Source: Trachythela sp. YZ-2020 | Taxonomy: Eukaryota > Cnidaria > Anthozoa > Malacalcyonacea > Clavulariidae | Length of the DNA: 64,000 nucleotides | Assembly (NCBI GenBank): GCA_016169945.1 | Contig: JADLSH010000367.1 | Location: forward strand, 4,028,001 to 4,092,000 | Direction of reading: 5' to 3' | Shown here: in pieces, positions 41,822 through 52,754 of the stretch | Numbering within the stretch: the stretch's first letter is position 1 | How the letters are laid out: the number at the start of each line of letters is the position of its first letter | The notes under the pieces: generated by a model | Databases searched by the model: none | Told to the model about the DNA's origin: nothing | What the model saw: only the letters and a program-made list of their open reading frames with translations | Position numbers and translations under genes: made by a program

Positions 41822-44062
41822 AAATCTGCAGATATATATATGTAAGAATTGCAAAAAGAGCAAGAATGGTAGGGGTTATCAAACGTTGGAATAATTATCA
41901 GGATTGGACAACATTTCTTATCAATAACTTTGGTACTAAAATTTTGCATTTATTAAACAAACATATAATTTTCATAGATAATCTTGTTTTAAACTATTAT
42001 ACAACTTAGGAAAATGACTGCTTAACTCTTTCTAATGTGCAGCTAAGAATCTAGGGCTAGCAGATGCAGTGAAGTTTGTAAATTTCGAGTTCTTTACACG
42101 CGGTTCACGAACGTTGATGTGCAGCGACTTTATTCGCCATGAAAAATATTAGTTCAAGTTCTTCGTCGTCTTAACACACACAGTTTACTTGCCCTGTAGG
42201 TCTTTACCAGGACTTCAATGCCCGTTTTGTATTTAGCGCTCACTGAAGTGCTGTAAGCAAGACCTTGAGGCTTGACACGGCGCATCAGTTGTGAGTTCAA
42301 AACAAAACTTGACACATCAGTTAACTCGGTTTGTGTTAAATTACAATCTACTAGGGAGTAGGGAGAATAGTCGACTTTTACATCATTTTAAAGGAATTCT
42401 AATAATTTAATAAAAAGGGCAAATAATTCGTAACCACATGCTACATAATTGACTTGCTAAAGTTTCAACAACACGCTGCATGACTCGCTTGATGAGTCAG
42501 AAACTGTGACATTCTTATAGTCTATACCCTTTTTCAAAACAAATCCAAAAGAAAAATGTCTCGCTCGATGATTCCCATTGTCTAAGTTCAGACAATATCG
42601 GAAACTAATTAAAAAGCCTCTTGAACCCACACCATTAATTTGCGTTCAAAATTTTTGTTGTTTTGCTGAAACACTTGGTCTTCGTGTTTGCATGATCGCA
42701 AACCGAGCGTGGTCACTGGTCATGGGAAAAAATGAAGCCAAAACAATAAAATGAAACTGGTTGAGTTATGTAACCACTAAATACAAAACATTGAAGTCCG
42801 AGTAAAGACCCACAGACACAGAGTAGACCAAAATATATGGAATCCAGATGTCAGGGTATTAAAGACGACGAAGAGTTGCGGCATGCAAACCATCCTGAAC
42901 TGCGCGTTCAGAACTAGAGATTTTCCAAGATGGAACTCAGTTGGCCTGCAGCGACGGATGACAAAGACCGCGGTCACTGATAGCAAACACCGTTTTCAGT
43001 ATGACGGCATGCAAGCCTCATGCCTGGCCGAATACCATGCTTGGCGAGAGTGGCGATCTCCGATGAAATATTTTTGAGAGAATTAATGACATCTGCCAAA
43101 ACAAAATCAGGTGGGCATCCAGTGGAAGAGTGACAACATGTACAGATAAATTTAGAAACTCTTTAATGTTTTACTGAAGACCGTAAAAACCATATTTTGT
43201 TTCCAGGGACATCACGCGCGAGCAAGTAAGGATCAATGAAATAGAAAATGCTCGAATTTTGTATTAGCCTGTAGTATAATTATGTTGTGTGGTTTTAAAA
43301 ACAATTAGGTCGCCTGTGCATGTGGTTAATATAATTTTGATTGACTTCATAAATTGTTTTGAGAAATTTCATATTTTCAGGACTTTACAAAGAGACTGAG
43401 TGCATGTAAAGTGAGCTAAATGACCAGGGACAGGTTGGTTGATTGCCTTTGGTCATAAGTCAAAATAAGAAAGACATTTTTCTGATTATAATAATGATTA
43501 TAATGGGGATCATAATTGAGTTTGTCTGATTCTATAACCATCATTGTAGTGAAACGGCTCAATGGCTCCCGAGTCAATAAGCTAGTCAGTTATTATCGAA
43601 CGAGGGGATTATTGTATTTCTAGTGTAGCATCAACTCTAACGCCAGATGCGTCAATATTTTACTTAACAATTGTTATATACTTGTATTGATTCCACATAT
43701 AGGCCCGCAATGTCTAACTCTGTCTGAGTCTGTCGAACGCTGCGAGTCTGATCACGTATAGGCCTACTGGCTAAAACTAGAAATGCACGTGTTTTTCGTT
43801 CTCTGCTCTGCATATGATTAATGATATGTATATAATTTAACAATAAGCTGGAATAATTTCAAAAAGTTTATACAAAATTATATTAATCAAACGTATTTTC
43901 AGGTATATACACAAACTTACTGAATGGACTTGTTATGTTAGTTGTAGTTTGAACAACTCCATTTGGCCTCAACTCCAGGTAAAATCCATGTCGAGACTGT
44001 AAAATTCTAGTTCTAGTGTATTTTAACAACGGCAATGTACTGCTGCGAATACTAGTGGACAT
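39982..44062 (-). CDS. Fibroblast growth factor family protein, 3 exons
   Basis: CDS exons, 5' to 3': 44062-43921 (47 codons plus 1 base), 41295-41192 (acceptor ctacag) and 40497-39982. They join in frame to 253 residues. FGFs are ligands of receptor tyrosine kinases with a beta-trefoil fold. The core is plain: RTRILQSRHGFYLELRPNG in exon 1, FLQFLTVGTNMVAIWGV then SRLYLAIDEDGTVFTT in exon 2, and ESKECVFKEYVTGEFF, LAWYLSVDSKGKV and NLDFIVKLP in exon 3. These match the family's repeated 'G.YL....DG' and 'C.F.E' features. About 100 residues rich in Ser/Gln/Tyr follow, ending SFKEMYDGSL. The start is the first Met, which leaves no signal peptide. Either an upstream exon encodes one, or the protein leaves the cell unconventionally, as FGF1 does. 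The subfamily is not assignable by eye. Confidence 0.9.
41782..41818. repeat. (TA)n microsatellite in FGF intron 1
   Basis: About 18 dinucleotide units. The rest of this 2.6 kb intron (41296-43920) shows no exon or clear repeat that I could support. Confidence 0.9.
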
Positions 44063-44554
44063 TTTTTCTTCAATTTATTATTAAGTTTGAAGTATATAGT
44101 AAAGCACACTTTGTTCAATCGGTAAAAATTCAAAATAGATATTGAATTATTCAGTTTTTGTTAATCAATTAAAAATTGATCACTTGACGTCTTGCAACTT
44201 GTGGTTATGTGATTAAACCGAGTTAACGTACATATGCAAAATATAAGATTTTAACAAGGAATAATTACTAATTATGAATGCACTGCATGCATGTACGCCA
44301 TATTTTGTATAATTATTTTAACGTTGCGCATTGCCATTGGCATTGTCCGAGGGAGCCGAGGGATCACCCCCCCCCCCCCATGGTAATATTTAGTGCTAAT
44401 ACTTACTGCAACTACCAAAAATTAAACTCCATATTTTACAGAACACTTGTTTATTACCCAGTCAACTTGATCAACTTGTTCTTCATAAATTAAAGAGAAC
44501 AAACTAAGTGCTTGCGCCGCGGAAAGTCAAAATATAAATCCCGTTGACCAAAGA

Positions 44555-44850
44555 ATGGTGCAGTGGAAGAAGAGTTCGTGCAGCTTTGGAGAAACTCTTC
44601 TCAATTTCTCCTTTGGCTATAACGTACTGCCTCGTGATACCAATGGCATGAATGCCTTAGCGCAATACCGGTTGTGGGTAGCTAAATGGAAGAGAGAATT
44701 TTCGGATAAAACTGACAACTCACCAACTGATCACATAGCAACGTTATCGTTTTGCGATTCCAATGTTTTCCCAAGCATTTACGCCCTTCCAAATATTCAG
44801 CATCTTGCCCATATCAACAGCAACCGTTGAGCGCAGTTTTTCATCCCTTT
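44555..44850 (+). pseudogene. hAT transposase relic, 5' part
   Basis: The frame from 44555 reads ALAQYRLWVAKWKREFSDK and then DSNVFPSIYALPNIQHLA, the region before the hAT dimerisation domain. After a one-base frame change the DNA encodes ILPISTATVERSFSSLYF, the diagnostic hAT C-terminal motif (STATVERSFSSL). The sequence is then cut by the palindrome at 44851-45836. The remaining C-terminus resumes at 45837. Frameshifted and interrupted, so non-functional. Confidence 0.75.
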
Positions 44851-45836
44851 ACTTTACCCCCCATCCAGGGACGGAAGTGAATTGACACGTATGACGTCAC
44901 GCCCGGAAGTAAATAGAATAATAATGAGGTGACGTACCCCCTGAGGTTGCGCAACCTAGAGGTTGCGCAACCTGGAGGTGACGTACCCTTTGAACCGATT
45001 ATTAGTATTCAAAAGGGCGATAAAGGGGGTTATACAAATACGAAAATGTATACATTTTTAGAACAAAATATTGTTGCTAGGACACCGCTTTGATTGGCTG
45101 CATGCATAAATTTACAGCGGATTAACGTTATATAAAATTTATTTCTTTAAGTATAACAATTTACACAAATAAATAGTTATTAAACATATTGTCCAGCTTT
45201 TACACTGTTTTCCAGCTTAGATCACTTGACGTTTTGTATATTTCTGTTAAAAAGAAAGCCAAATTCTCTAGGGGTTCCCTCGGGGTTCCCTAGGGGTTCC
45301 TTCGGCGTTCCCTCTGGTTCCCTAGAGAATATGGCTAGCTTTCTTTTTAACAGAAATATACAAAACTTCAAGTGATCTAAGCTGGAAAACAGTGTAAAAG
45401 CTGGACAATATGTTTAATAACTGTTTTTAAAGAACTAAATTTTATAAAACGTTAATCCGCTGTAAATCTATGCGTGCAGCCAATCAAAGCGGTGTCCTAG
45501 CAACAATATTTTGCTCTAAAAATGTATACATTTTCGTATTCGTATAACCCCTTTTTCGCCCTTTGCGAAACCTCATTATTATTCTTACTTCCGGGCGTGA
45601 CGTATGAATACTAATAATCGGTTCAAAGGGTACGTCACCTCCAGGTTGCGTAACCTCATTATTATTCTTACTTCCGGGCGTGACGTATGAATACTAATAA
45701 TCGGTTCAAAGGGTACGTCACCTCCAGGTACGGTTGCGCAACCTCAGAGGGTACGTCACCTCATTATTATTCTATTTACTTCCGGGCGTGGCGTCTACGT
45801 GTCAATTCACTTCCGTCCCTGGATGGGGGGTAAAGT
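44851..45836. mobile_element. 986-bp foldback element inserted in the hAT relic
   Basis: ACTTTACCCCCCATCCAGGG at the left end matches CCCTGGATGGGGGGTAAAGT at the right, and the arms stay complementary to the centre near 45270-45330 ('ggggttccct' repeats). The arms hold ACGTCACGCCCGGAAGTAA, 'ggttgcgcaacct' palindromes and 'attattattct' words. In the right arm a 60-70 bp block around TATGAATACTAATAATCGGT is directly duplicated (45592-45730). It contains no transposase. The target duplication is unclear. Confidence 0.8.
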
Positions 45837-45979
45837 TACTACTTTGCGTAATCGAACAACTGGGCCGCTTTTTGAATGCCTTGGCCATGATATACATCTA
45901 CGATACTGAACCAACTGATGTTGACCGAGTAATGGAGCGTTTTGCTAGTATGAAGAAGCGACGTTTGTTGTTACTTTAG
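45837..45979 (+). pseudogene. hAT transposase relic, C-terminal part
   Basis: It continues the hAT relic after the foldback: a frame with LRNRTTGPLFE and then, one frame over, LNALAMIYIYDTEPTDVDRV and MERFASMKKRRLLLL before the stop. This corresponds to the 'RLxxLALMxIHRD...' end of hAT transposases. Another one-base shift separates the two pieces. Confidence 0.7.
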
Positions 45980-46089
45980 TACATGAATACATGATATATA
46001 TAGTTTACGCTTGACTACAAAACGTTAAGTGCTTGAGTTACTCAGTTTTATAACAATATACTGAACTTACTAATCTCAACACTATTAAT

Positions 46090-47815
46090 GGGTTCGCATT
46101 TCAGCCTGTGGAAGAACAATTCGTGAATTATCAGCTCAGAAAACTAAAGGCTAATAAGGCCACAGGACAGTGCAAATAACCCCTGTGTTGACTAACTTAT
46201 TTAATCGTTCGCTCCTATCATCTACATTTCCTTCAGCTTGGAAATCCTTAAAAATCGTCGTTCCCGGCTTATTTAAGTCTGGCGAGAGATGTAACCCTAG
46301 TACTATATAGACCCATCACAATCCTTCCTACAATTAGTAAAATTTTGGAGAAAGCTGTACATATTCAAGTATATCAATATCTTCTTGAACATAAAATTCT
46401 AACTCCCCGTCAATTGACCTCAACCACAGAATAGAGATGAGCCTCAACTATCAACTGAGACAGCTATCACCCATTTTACAGACTCCGTACTTGATAACAT
46501 GGATAAAGGACGTGTCATAGTGGCTGTATTCCTAGATCTGTCGAAAGCTTTTGAGACAATAGATCACTTACGTCTTCTCCAAAAACTAAATAAAGTTGGG
46601 TTTAGAAGTCCGCCGTTGATTGGTTTAAATCGTACCTGTCCCAGAGAACCCAAGCGACTTGCGTTGGCGATGCTAGTTCTTCCGCTAAGCACGTACTTGT
46701 TGGTGTACCTCAAGGTAGTGTGCTAGGACCATTGCTTTTTATAATTTTCATCAATGAGTTACCTTCTGTTTACAACTCGTGTGAAGTATCTTTTTACGCT
46801 GATGACACTGTTATCTACTACTCATCCTCCAACATCCAAGATCTTGAAGATAAACTGAACTCTGATCTTGTAAACCTTTGTCAGTGGTTTAATGAAAACT
46901 TTTTAACCTTAAACGTTAGTAAATGTAAACTGATTAGTTTGTACTTTTCGGAAGCCAACATAAGTTACGTTTGTAGTGTAGTCAACTGTCACTGAAGATC
47001 AACGATCATTCAGTATTGGAACGGAATGAATCTTTTAAATACTTAGGTGTCAAAATTAATCAAAACATGTCCTGGTCTGATCACATTGAAACCCAGTCTA
47101 AGAAAATTAGTCAAAGACTTTTTTCACCACGACGTATCAGATATCTTCTTCCATTACACGCTCGTTTAGTCGTTTAACCATATATAACAGTCTTATTCTT
47201 CCTCTGTTTGACTATGCTGACTTAGTCTGGCCGGGGTGATAAAAACAACGTTATCCTTATGGAATATCTTCAAGTTTTACAAAATAACTCCGCGCGGATT
47301 ATATTGGACTTACCAAAGTACTCCTCAGCATCTCAAGTCCTTGAGCAACTAAGATGGAAACCATTATCTGTTATATCATCGTTGTATCGCTGTTTTTAAA
47401 TGTTTAAAGAAGCTAACTTTGATTTCAATCTGTCGAAGAACATCGACGTCCATAGTTATAAAACCCGCAGACGTCAGGATATTCATCTTCCTCTGGCACA
47501 TACCAACTGGGGCAAGCAACGTCAGTTTTGTCTTTCACGCGGTAATTGACTGGAACTGCAATTTGGAACCCCAGTTAACGTTCGGCAGTCAACTAGTTTG
47601 ACTGCCTTTAAACGGATGTTAAAATGACTCTTAATATATAAACTTTCAGTTTTAGTCTCATTTCTATATATTTTTCCACTATATTACTTTTCTATATATA
47701 TCTTTAATTCTTTGTATGTGATATATATGCAGGACCTCCCTGAAAATCACTACGGTGAGCGGAGCATTCCTGTTTAAATATTGTTCTAATAATAATAATA
47801 ATAATAATAATAATA
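46090..47815 (+). pseudogene. Decayed LINE reverse transcriptase (CR1/Jockey-like)
   Basis: Pieces in order but in different frames: QLRKLKANKATGQ; YRPITILPTISKILEKAVHI; VIVAVFLDLSKAFETIDH (catalytic Asp region); GPLLFIIFINELPSVY; the active-site box FYADDTVIYY (YADD at 46795-46806); NLCQWFNENFLTLNVSKCK; YLGVKINQNMSWSDHI. Many frameshifts and stops, so inactive. It ends at a (TAA)n tail at 47790-47815. The upstream endonuclease domain is missing (5' truncation), and the left end abuts the hAT relic. Confidence 0.8.
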
Positions 47816-47829
47816 TTATATTTATTTAT

Positions 47830-48940
47830 TATTTTATATTATACAGTTGAAATTTATTGTTTACATTTAGTCTCGGATTTTAAATCTATTTCCGTGTTCA
47901 GTTTTCTTTTTACTAAACCTACACTTGTTGATAGGCAAACAATGGTGTTTTGTGTTTTACTGTCAGAATAATAATGACATGCAAAAGGCTGGATTAAATC
48001 ATATTTTTAAATATAACAAATTATTAGCACGATGTACATTTAAAAGCTAAAATTGAAATTTCTGTAGTCATCATCTGGTGGCCTAATTTCGCACAGTCAT
48101 CTTGGAAATCGTCAGTTGTAAAAGCACCTTGATATAAGCTTTTCAAAACTAAAAATTTCCCTTCCTTATGGCTATGCGACAATGCTCCCGGCAAATATAT
48201 AGCGACAACTACCTTTAGTCCCCACATGGCCCCCATTTTGAAAGCTCTGGCTACGTCCCTGGTCATTATTTGTTAAGGTGTTAAAATGCACGCAACGTAC
48301 TCAACGTAATGTGCATGTGGTTACACTAGTAAACAGGTCACAAATGGGGAATTTTAATATCATAGACATTTTTTAAGTCTGTGAGAGTGTTACAGTGATC
48401 AATTTGACTGCCTTAAGAATGGTAAATATCAGACGATTTTTAAAATTATTTTATAGCAACCAATCAAATGTATTATAACCACAACATAACAGGAGAAATA
48501 CATAATTTAACAAGACTTATAGTAATAGCATTTTGCCGTTGTATGTTCAGTTGTAGATACACATGCAGTATGACGTAATAACGTGGTAAGAACAATCACT
48601 GATGGCTGTCAGCCGTCTGACGGTATTAATGGAAAGCGTCTTGCGTTTCTTGGCTAATTTAGTCACATGCTGAATTGTGATTGGCTGTATAGGGACTTAC
48701 ACGAGCAACGAAGATCTCGGACGTTTTCCCAGAGATTGTTACGAGAGCTCTTTTTCGCTTTCCTTCAAACAGTTTCTTTTTTGTTCAGCAGGTGGTGGAT
48801 TTCTCTGTCGAACCAACGCGAGATTTGCGTTTCTGTAAAACTTTGGTGGTCTGAAAACGATGATAAATGGCATCCATAAAATGATCACATGCACCAACGT
48901 TGCCAGTCCTTGTCGATATCTCCAGGGTTACTATATTTGT
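47830..48940. other. Intergenic DNA
   Basis: No gene recognised. Short frames at 48024-48266 (-) and 48667-48879 (+) show no family signature. Confidence 0.4.
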
Positions 48941-48954
48941 GTTAGTAAGTTGTC

Positions 48955-50280
48955 GGAAGAATTGCCAGGATTGTTAAAGTCAAATTCATCTGAAGCTCTC
49001 GAAGGCGGTAAGTTTATTGCATGATGAAATAATTGTTTCCATCTAGCACAACTGATCAGTTTTTTTGTGTTTTTTGTTTGTGGTTAGTCGCAAAGTATTA
49101 TCTAAGACAAACTGTCAAGAAATGCATAAAAATTTCATATTCGATCGTCAGATTTTTTGTCGTTGCCATCATTAAAGGATTACCGAATGCATGCGAAAGG
49201 ATTTCCTAACACGCGGGATGTTGCGAGACTCTCTGACAGCGTAAAAAAATACGAGCCGATACGCGAGTATTTTTTAGCTTTCAGAAAGTCGAGCAACAAC
49301 CCAAGTGTTTGATCACACAATCCTGCACGGAAAACCATTTGGTAATTATTTTATAAAATAACGACAAAGAAACAACGGACATTTTAGTTAAAAACCCCGC
49401 GAAGCGCCTAAAATTTTCCGTGCATGATTGTCTCATCCTGCACGGGTATTGACCAATCACAGCTCGTGTAGTAAATATGTTATTTTATAAATGATCCTCA
49501 TATTGTTTTATTCACACATACATACGTTGGAATGAGGAATTTAAGTTAAAAAGTCATTTTTCCGCCTGACGAAGCTAATTTCAAGTTTCACATTCCCGAT
49601 AGACAGATCTTTGGTTATACCTGCATGTTCCAATCCTCATGAAAATTTATTTGAAGTGTAAGTCAGAATTGGAATCGATTGTAGTATTAATTTCATAACA
49701 TCGTTGAAGTCGTTCCGATGCCATTCTAATGCATAATTTTATTAGTCTGCGATAGCAGACTGATCTCAGCCGACCCCCCTGGAGCGGTGGACCGCCGAAA
49801 AGACAGGGAGAAAAGACAGGTTTAGATCCTGCTTTGCCCATTGACTTAGTTCGCAGGGCTATAGCTTTAACAGGCAATAGCTAAAGTTTCACCAGAATCC
49901 ATTGATTTGATTGACGATTCTGAGCTATATATTCACATCATCTGATGGGTTTCGGAAAAAAGTTCAAAAAAACCTTGTTGAATGAGCTCAAACTCTCGAA
50001 AGAGCTTGACTCGTTGGCGCGCAAACAGAAGCCTTTTCGGCGTCAGCCCTGGTACAGCCCGGGCCCCTGCAGTACCCAGTTTCCGATGTTTCAAAGCTAC
50101 TCCCACCGCGGTCAGTTCCCATATCGTCACGGAAAGGCCGGAAACCAGTTCTCCGACCAAGGGAACAAACATTAACAGGTATTTCGTTGACCAATCCTCT
50201 CAATCGTACACCGGTCTTACAAACGGGTCAGGTTACTATTTATCATTGCAGCAGTACTCTTTGAAAAATAATTTGTGAAG
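48955..50280 (+). pseudogene. Possible retroelement capsid (gag-like) remnants
   Basis: Scattered plus-strand pieces: KLSEELPGLLKSNSSEALEG at 48955-49010, ending at a gtaagt; GLDPALPIDLVRRAIALTGN near 49820-49880; KVSPESIDLIDDSELYIHI near 49885; and FGKKFKKTLLNELKLSKELD, then a basic Arg/Gln/Pro-rich stretch at 49945-50175. The order (helical segments, an 'L-F-G...F' motif, a basic tail) reminds me of the first ORF of DIRS-like elements. Stops separate the pieces, and a palindrome-like stretch with 'tcctgcacgg' words lies between them (49200-49480). Weak; no protease or polymerase was found. Confidence 0.25.
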
Positions 50281-51239
50281 CTGCACCTTCTTTCAGTCAT
50301 GCAGTATCTATTACATGTATAGATGCATGTCCTCTTAATTAGTCCGGTGCCGACGGCGTACAGTATGCTATGTCTTTGTTATAGCTGCTCATATCGAATT
50401 TTTATTTCCTTGATCATATACGGAGAACATATCAACATATACTTCGATTCTTCAGGATAAACTAATTAAATTCGATTCTTTTATGAGCGGTCTTTTATTA
50501 TAACCGTCTAATTACTGCATGCAAGCATATTATATATGTGTAAAAAATGATATCATTTTATATTTATTGAAAAATTTTACAAGAAAATGTTTTTCTATGA
50601 AACTAAAAGTCCTTTTTGCAAATTTCCTAAAATTCAACCAATTTCAGTTTTGGCATTGAATTCCTTTTTTGCGACTGTATTAAAATAAAATTGTACTGAT
50701 TTGCTCCATATGATACGTTTTATACATTATCCAAACATAAAACTATATATTATCTACAACGAATAGTTTAGAGACCTTTAGAAAATCATAGCTGCAAGCT
50801 GATTTACACCGAAGCAATGTAGAAAGACCTTCGGAGGTGCAAATTTACGCTCATAGTGTAGTTTACACTGATTAGATGTTACACCAAAGCAGTGTAAAAC
50901 GACCTTCAAAGGTGTTAGTTTACACTCGTGGTGTAAATTAACACTGAAATAGTGTACACACAGCAATTAACATCTATTTAACACTAAAAAGGTGTAAATC
51001 AACACCAAATTCAAAGTGTATCACAAAGAGTGACTGACATATTTCGTGGTATAGTCATATTTCTGCAAATGAGAACAATTACCATCATGGGAGTCTTGCT
51101 GTGAGATTAATGGAAGTATAAGAGGTGATGTATGCGACAGAAAATGAGCATGCGCATGAAGTTGAAACTAAGAATGGACGGAACTCGTGTCATTAGTCCG
51201 AGTGAAGCCGTATGGAGCTGATTGAATGTGGGCACTGAA
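50281..51239. other. Intergenic DNA with short degenerate repeats
   Basis: At 50770-51010 there are degenerate direct repeats built on GTGTAAAT/ATTTACAC words, about 70 bp apart. Near 50769 the word AGAGACCTTTAGA matches the terminal repeat of the element at 59191-59689, so a truncated relative may begin here. Confidence 0.45.
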
Positions 51240-51604
51240 GAAGGAGGGAGGGTATTAGAGAGGACTGAGATGAGAATGTTACAATAAAAGTATTACTGAA
51301 ATCGAGGAGATTTGCAGAAAGTAGAAAGCATAGTTCAGAAAGTAAGAGAAGCAAGAATGGGATGATTTAGAAATTTGGTTTAAATAGTTGTTAAAACGTG
51401 AGCGTAGAGAGCATGGAAAGAAAGGAAACCGTGCATGTAAGTTAATTGTGAGAGGGAAAAGGATCCCGAGGAAGACAAAAGAAAAGAAGAAGAGATTGAA
51501 CATAATATTATGGAGAATGATGCAAGATAGTTACATACATGTCGACAATACACAAGTAGGCCCGACCTTAAATAAGACAGAATTAATTAAAGCGAACGAT
51601 TAAT
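51240..51604 (+). pseudogene. Possible C-terminal tail of a LINE polyprotein
   Basis: Plus-strand pieces REDEMRMLQ, VQKVREARMG and NRACKLIVRGKRIPRKTKEK, then KRLNIILWRMMQDSYI, resemble the region after the reverse transcriptase in RTE-like elements ('TEMRMLRW...', '..REARLRWFGH', '..GRRPRGRPK'). Stops interrupt it. Pattern match by eye only. Confidence 0.3.
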
Positions 51605-52754
51605 AAGAAAATATTTGGTTTATTAAGACATTATTCACTATATTTACCTACAATGAAAAGATTGATGTCTTTTACGCTTGCTCCTTTTGGTAGGCGTATA
51701 AAGCTTTATAAAGTATTCGTCAGGGCCGGGATCGGTTTTATAAAACGCTTATTACTTTTTAACTATACTATTTTGTAGTAAAATAGTAGTAAACTTTAAA
51801 ATACTCTCAATTTGATTGATTATCTTTCGCACTAACTGTAGTTATTGATATATAGGCGTCGCATTCTACATCAGCCATTTAGTTCTATATATAACTTTAT
51901 TTTAACACATTTTTGCATTAAAAATTAATCAATACCTGCAGGCTTTGGTGGCACAGTTGTTAAGGAACGCACCTTTTGCTTTCACGACTGTGAGACAATT
52001 CTATTTTCGCCGTACTCAAGTGGAAATAGAATCCAACGGCAACGCTCTAACGAAAGCAGATTTTCTCCAGGTACATCAGTATGATAAAAAACGGTCACTT
52101 TCTCCCTGCCTGATGAGAAAACCTGTGTCTATAGCGTAACAGTTTTCAGATCGCATTGGTGTTCATAGGCAAGCCACTATGAAAGTACGTTGAACCGTGG
52201 GGTGCCCTGCACGCTACAGACTACACGCTCAAATATAGACCGCTCGTCCCGTGCAGGCAAAACGACAATACCAACGCAGGATAATCCATTTATTTCAATA
52301 TCATATAGTCTGGCTTGCAGCAGTCAAATTGACCCGCTCTAGCAGGCCTACTCCGGGTCCTAAAGTCGCCTCAGTTAGGTCAGTAAGGTCGCTGTGACTT
52401 AGAGCGACTTCAGGGTTTAGGCGACTAAAGAAAATTTGAGAAAAAATTGGCTTCGACTTAAGGCGACTTAGGGTGATTTAAGGCGAAGATAAAATAGATA
52501 AGAAATCTATTTCAACACGTTAGCTATACATCAACGGATCATTTTCGCCGACGAAGGGCGTCATGTATTTTTGAAACAAAAAGTAATAAAATTGAACATA
52601 ACAAGAGTTATTAATAATTTTACTTTATCTTTGAATGTCTACGTTATATACTTGTCAGTAAAACCTATTTGATATTTTGACGTTATTTATATTATATAAT
52701 TTTATAACTGAAATTGACACATGCACACAGAAGAAGAAAGCAGCAATAACCATG
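51605..52754. other. Intergenic DNA downstream of the GPCR
   Basis: No gene recognised. At 52350-52490 there are degenerate repeats of 'aggcgacttaggg'. The 3' UTR of the GPCR should lie just left of 52755. Confidence 0.4.

Noticed and set aside
49945..50278. Three overlapping open frames taken as a real gene
   Set aside because: No conserved domain in any frame and stops just upstream. At best they are remnants of a retroelement capsid gene.
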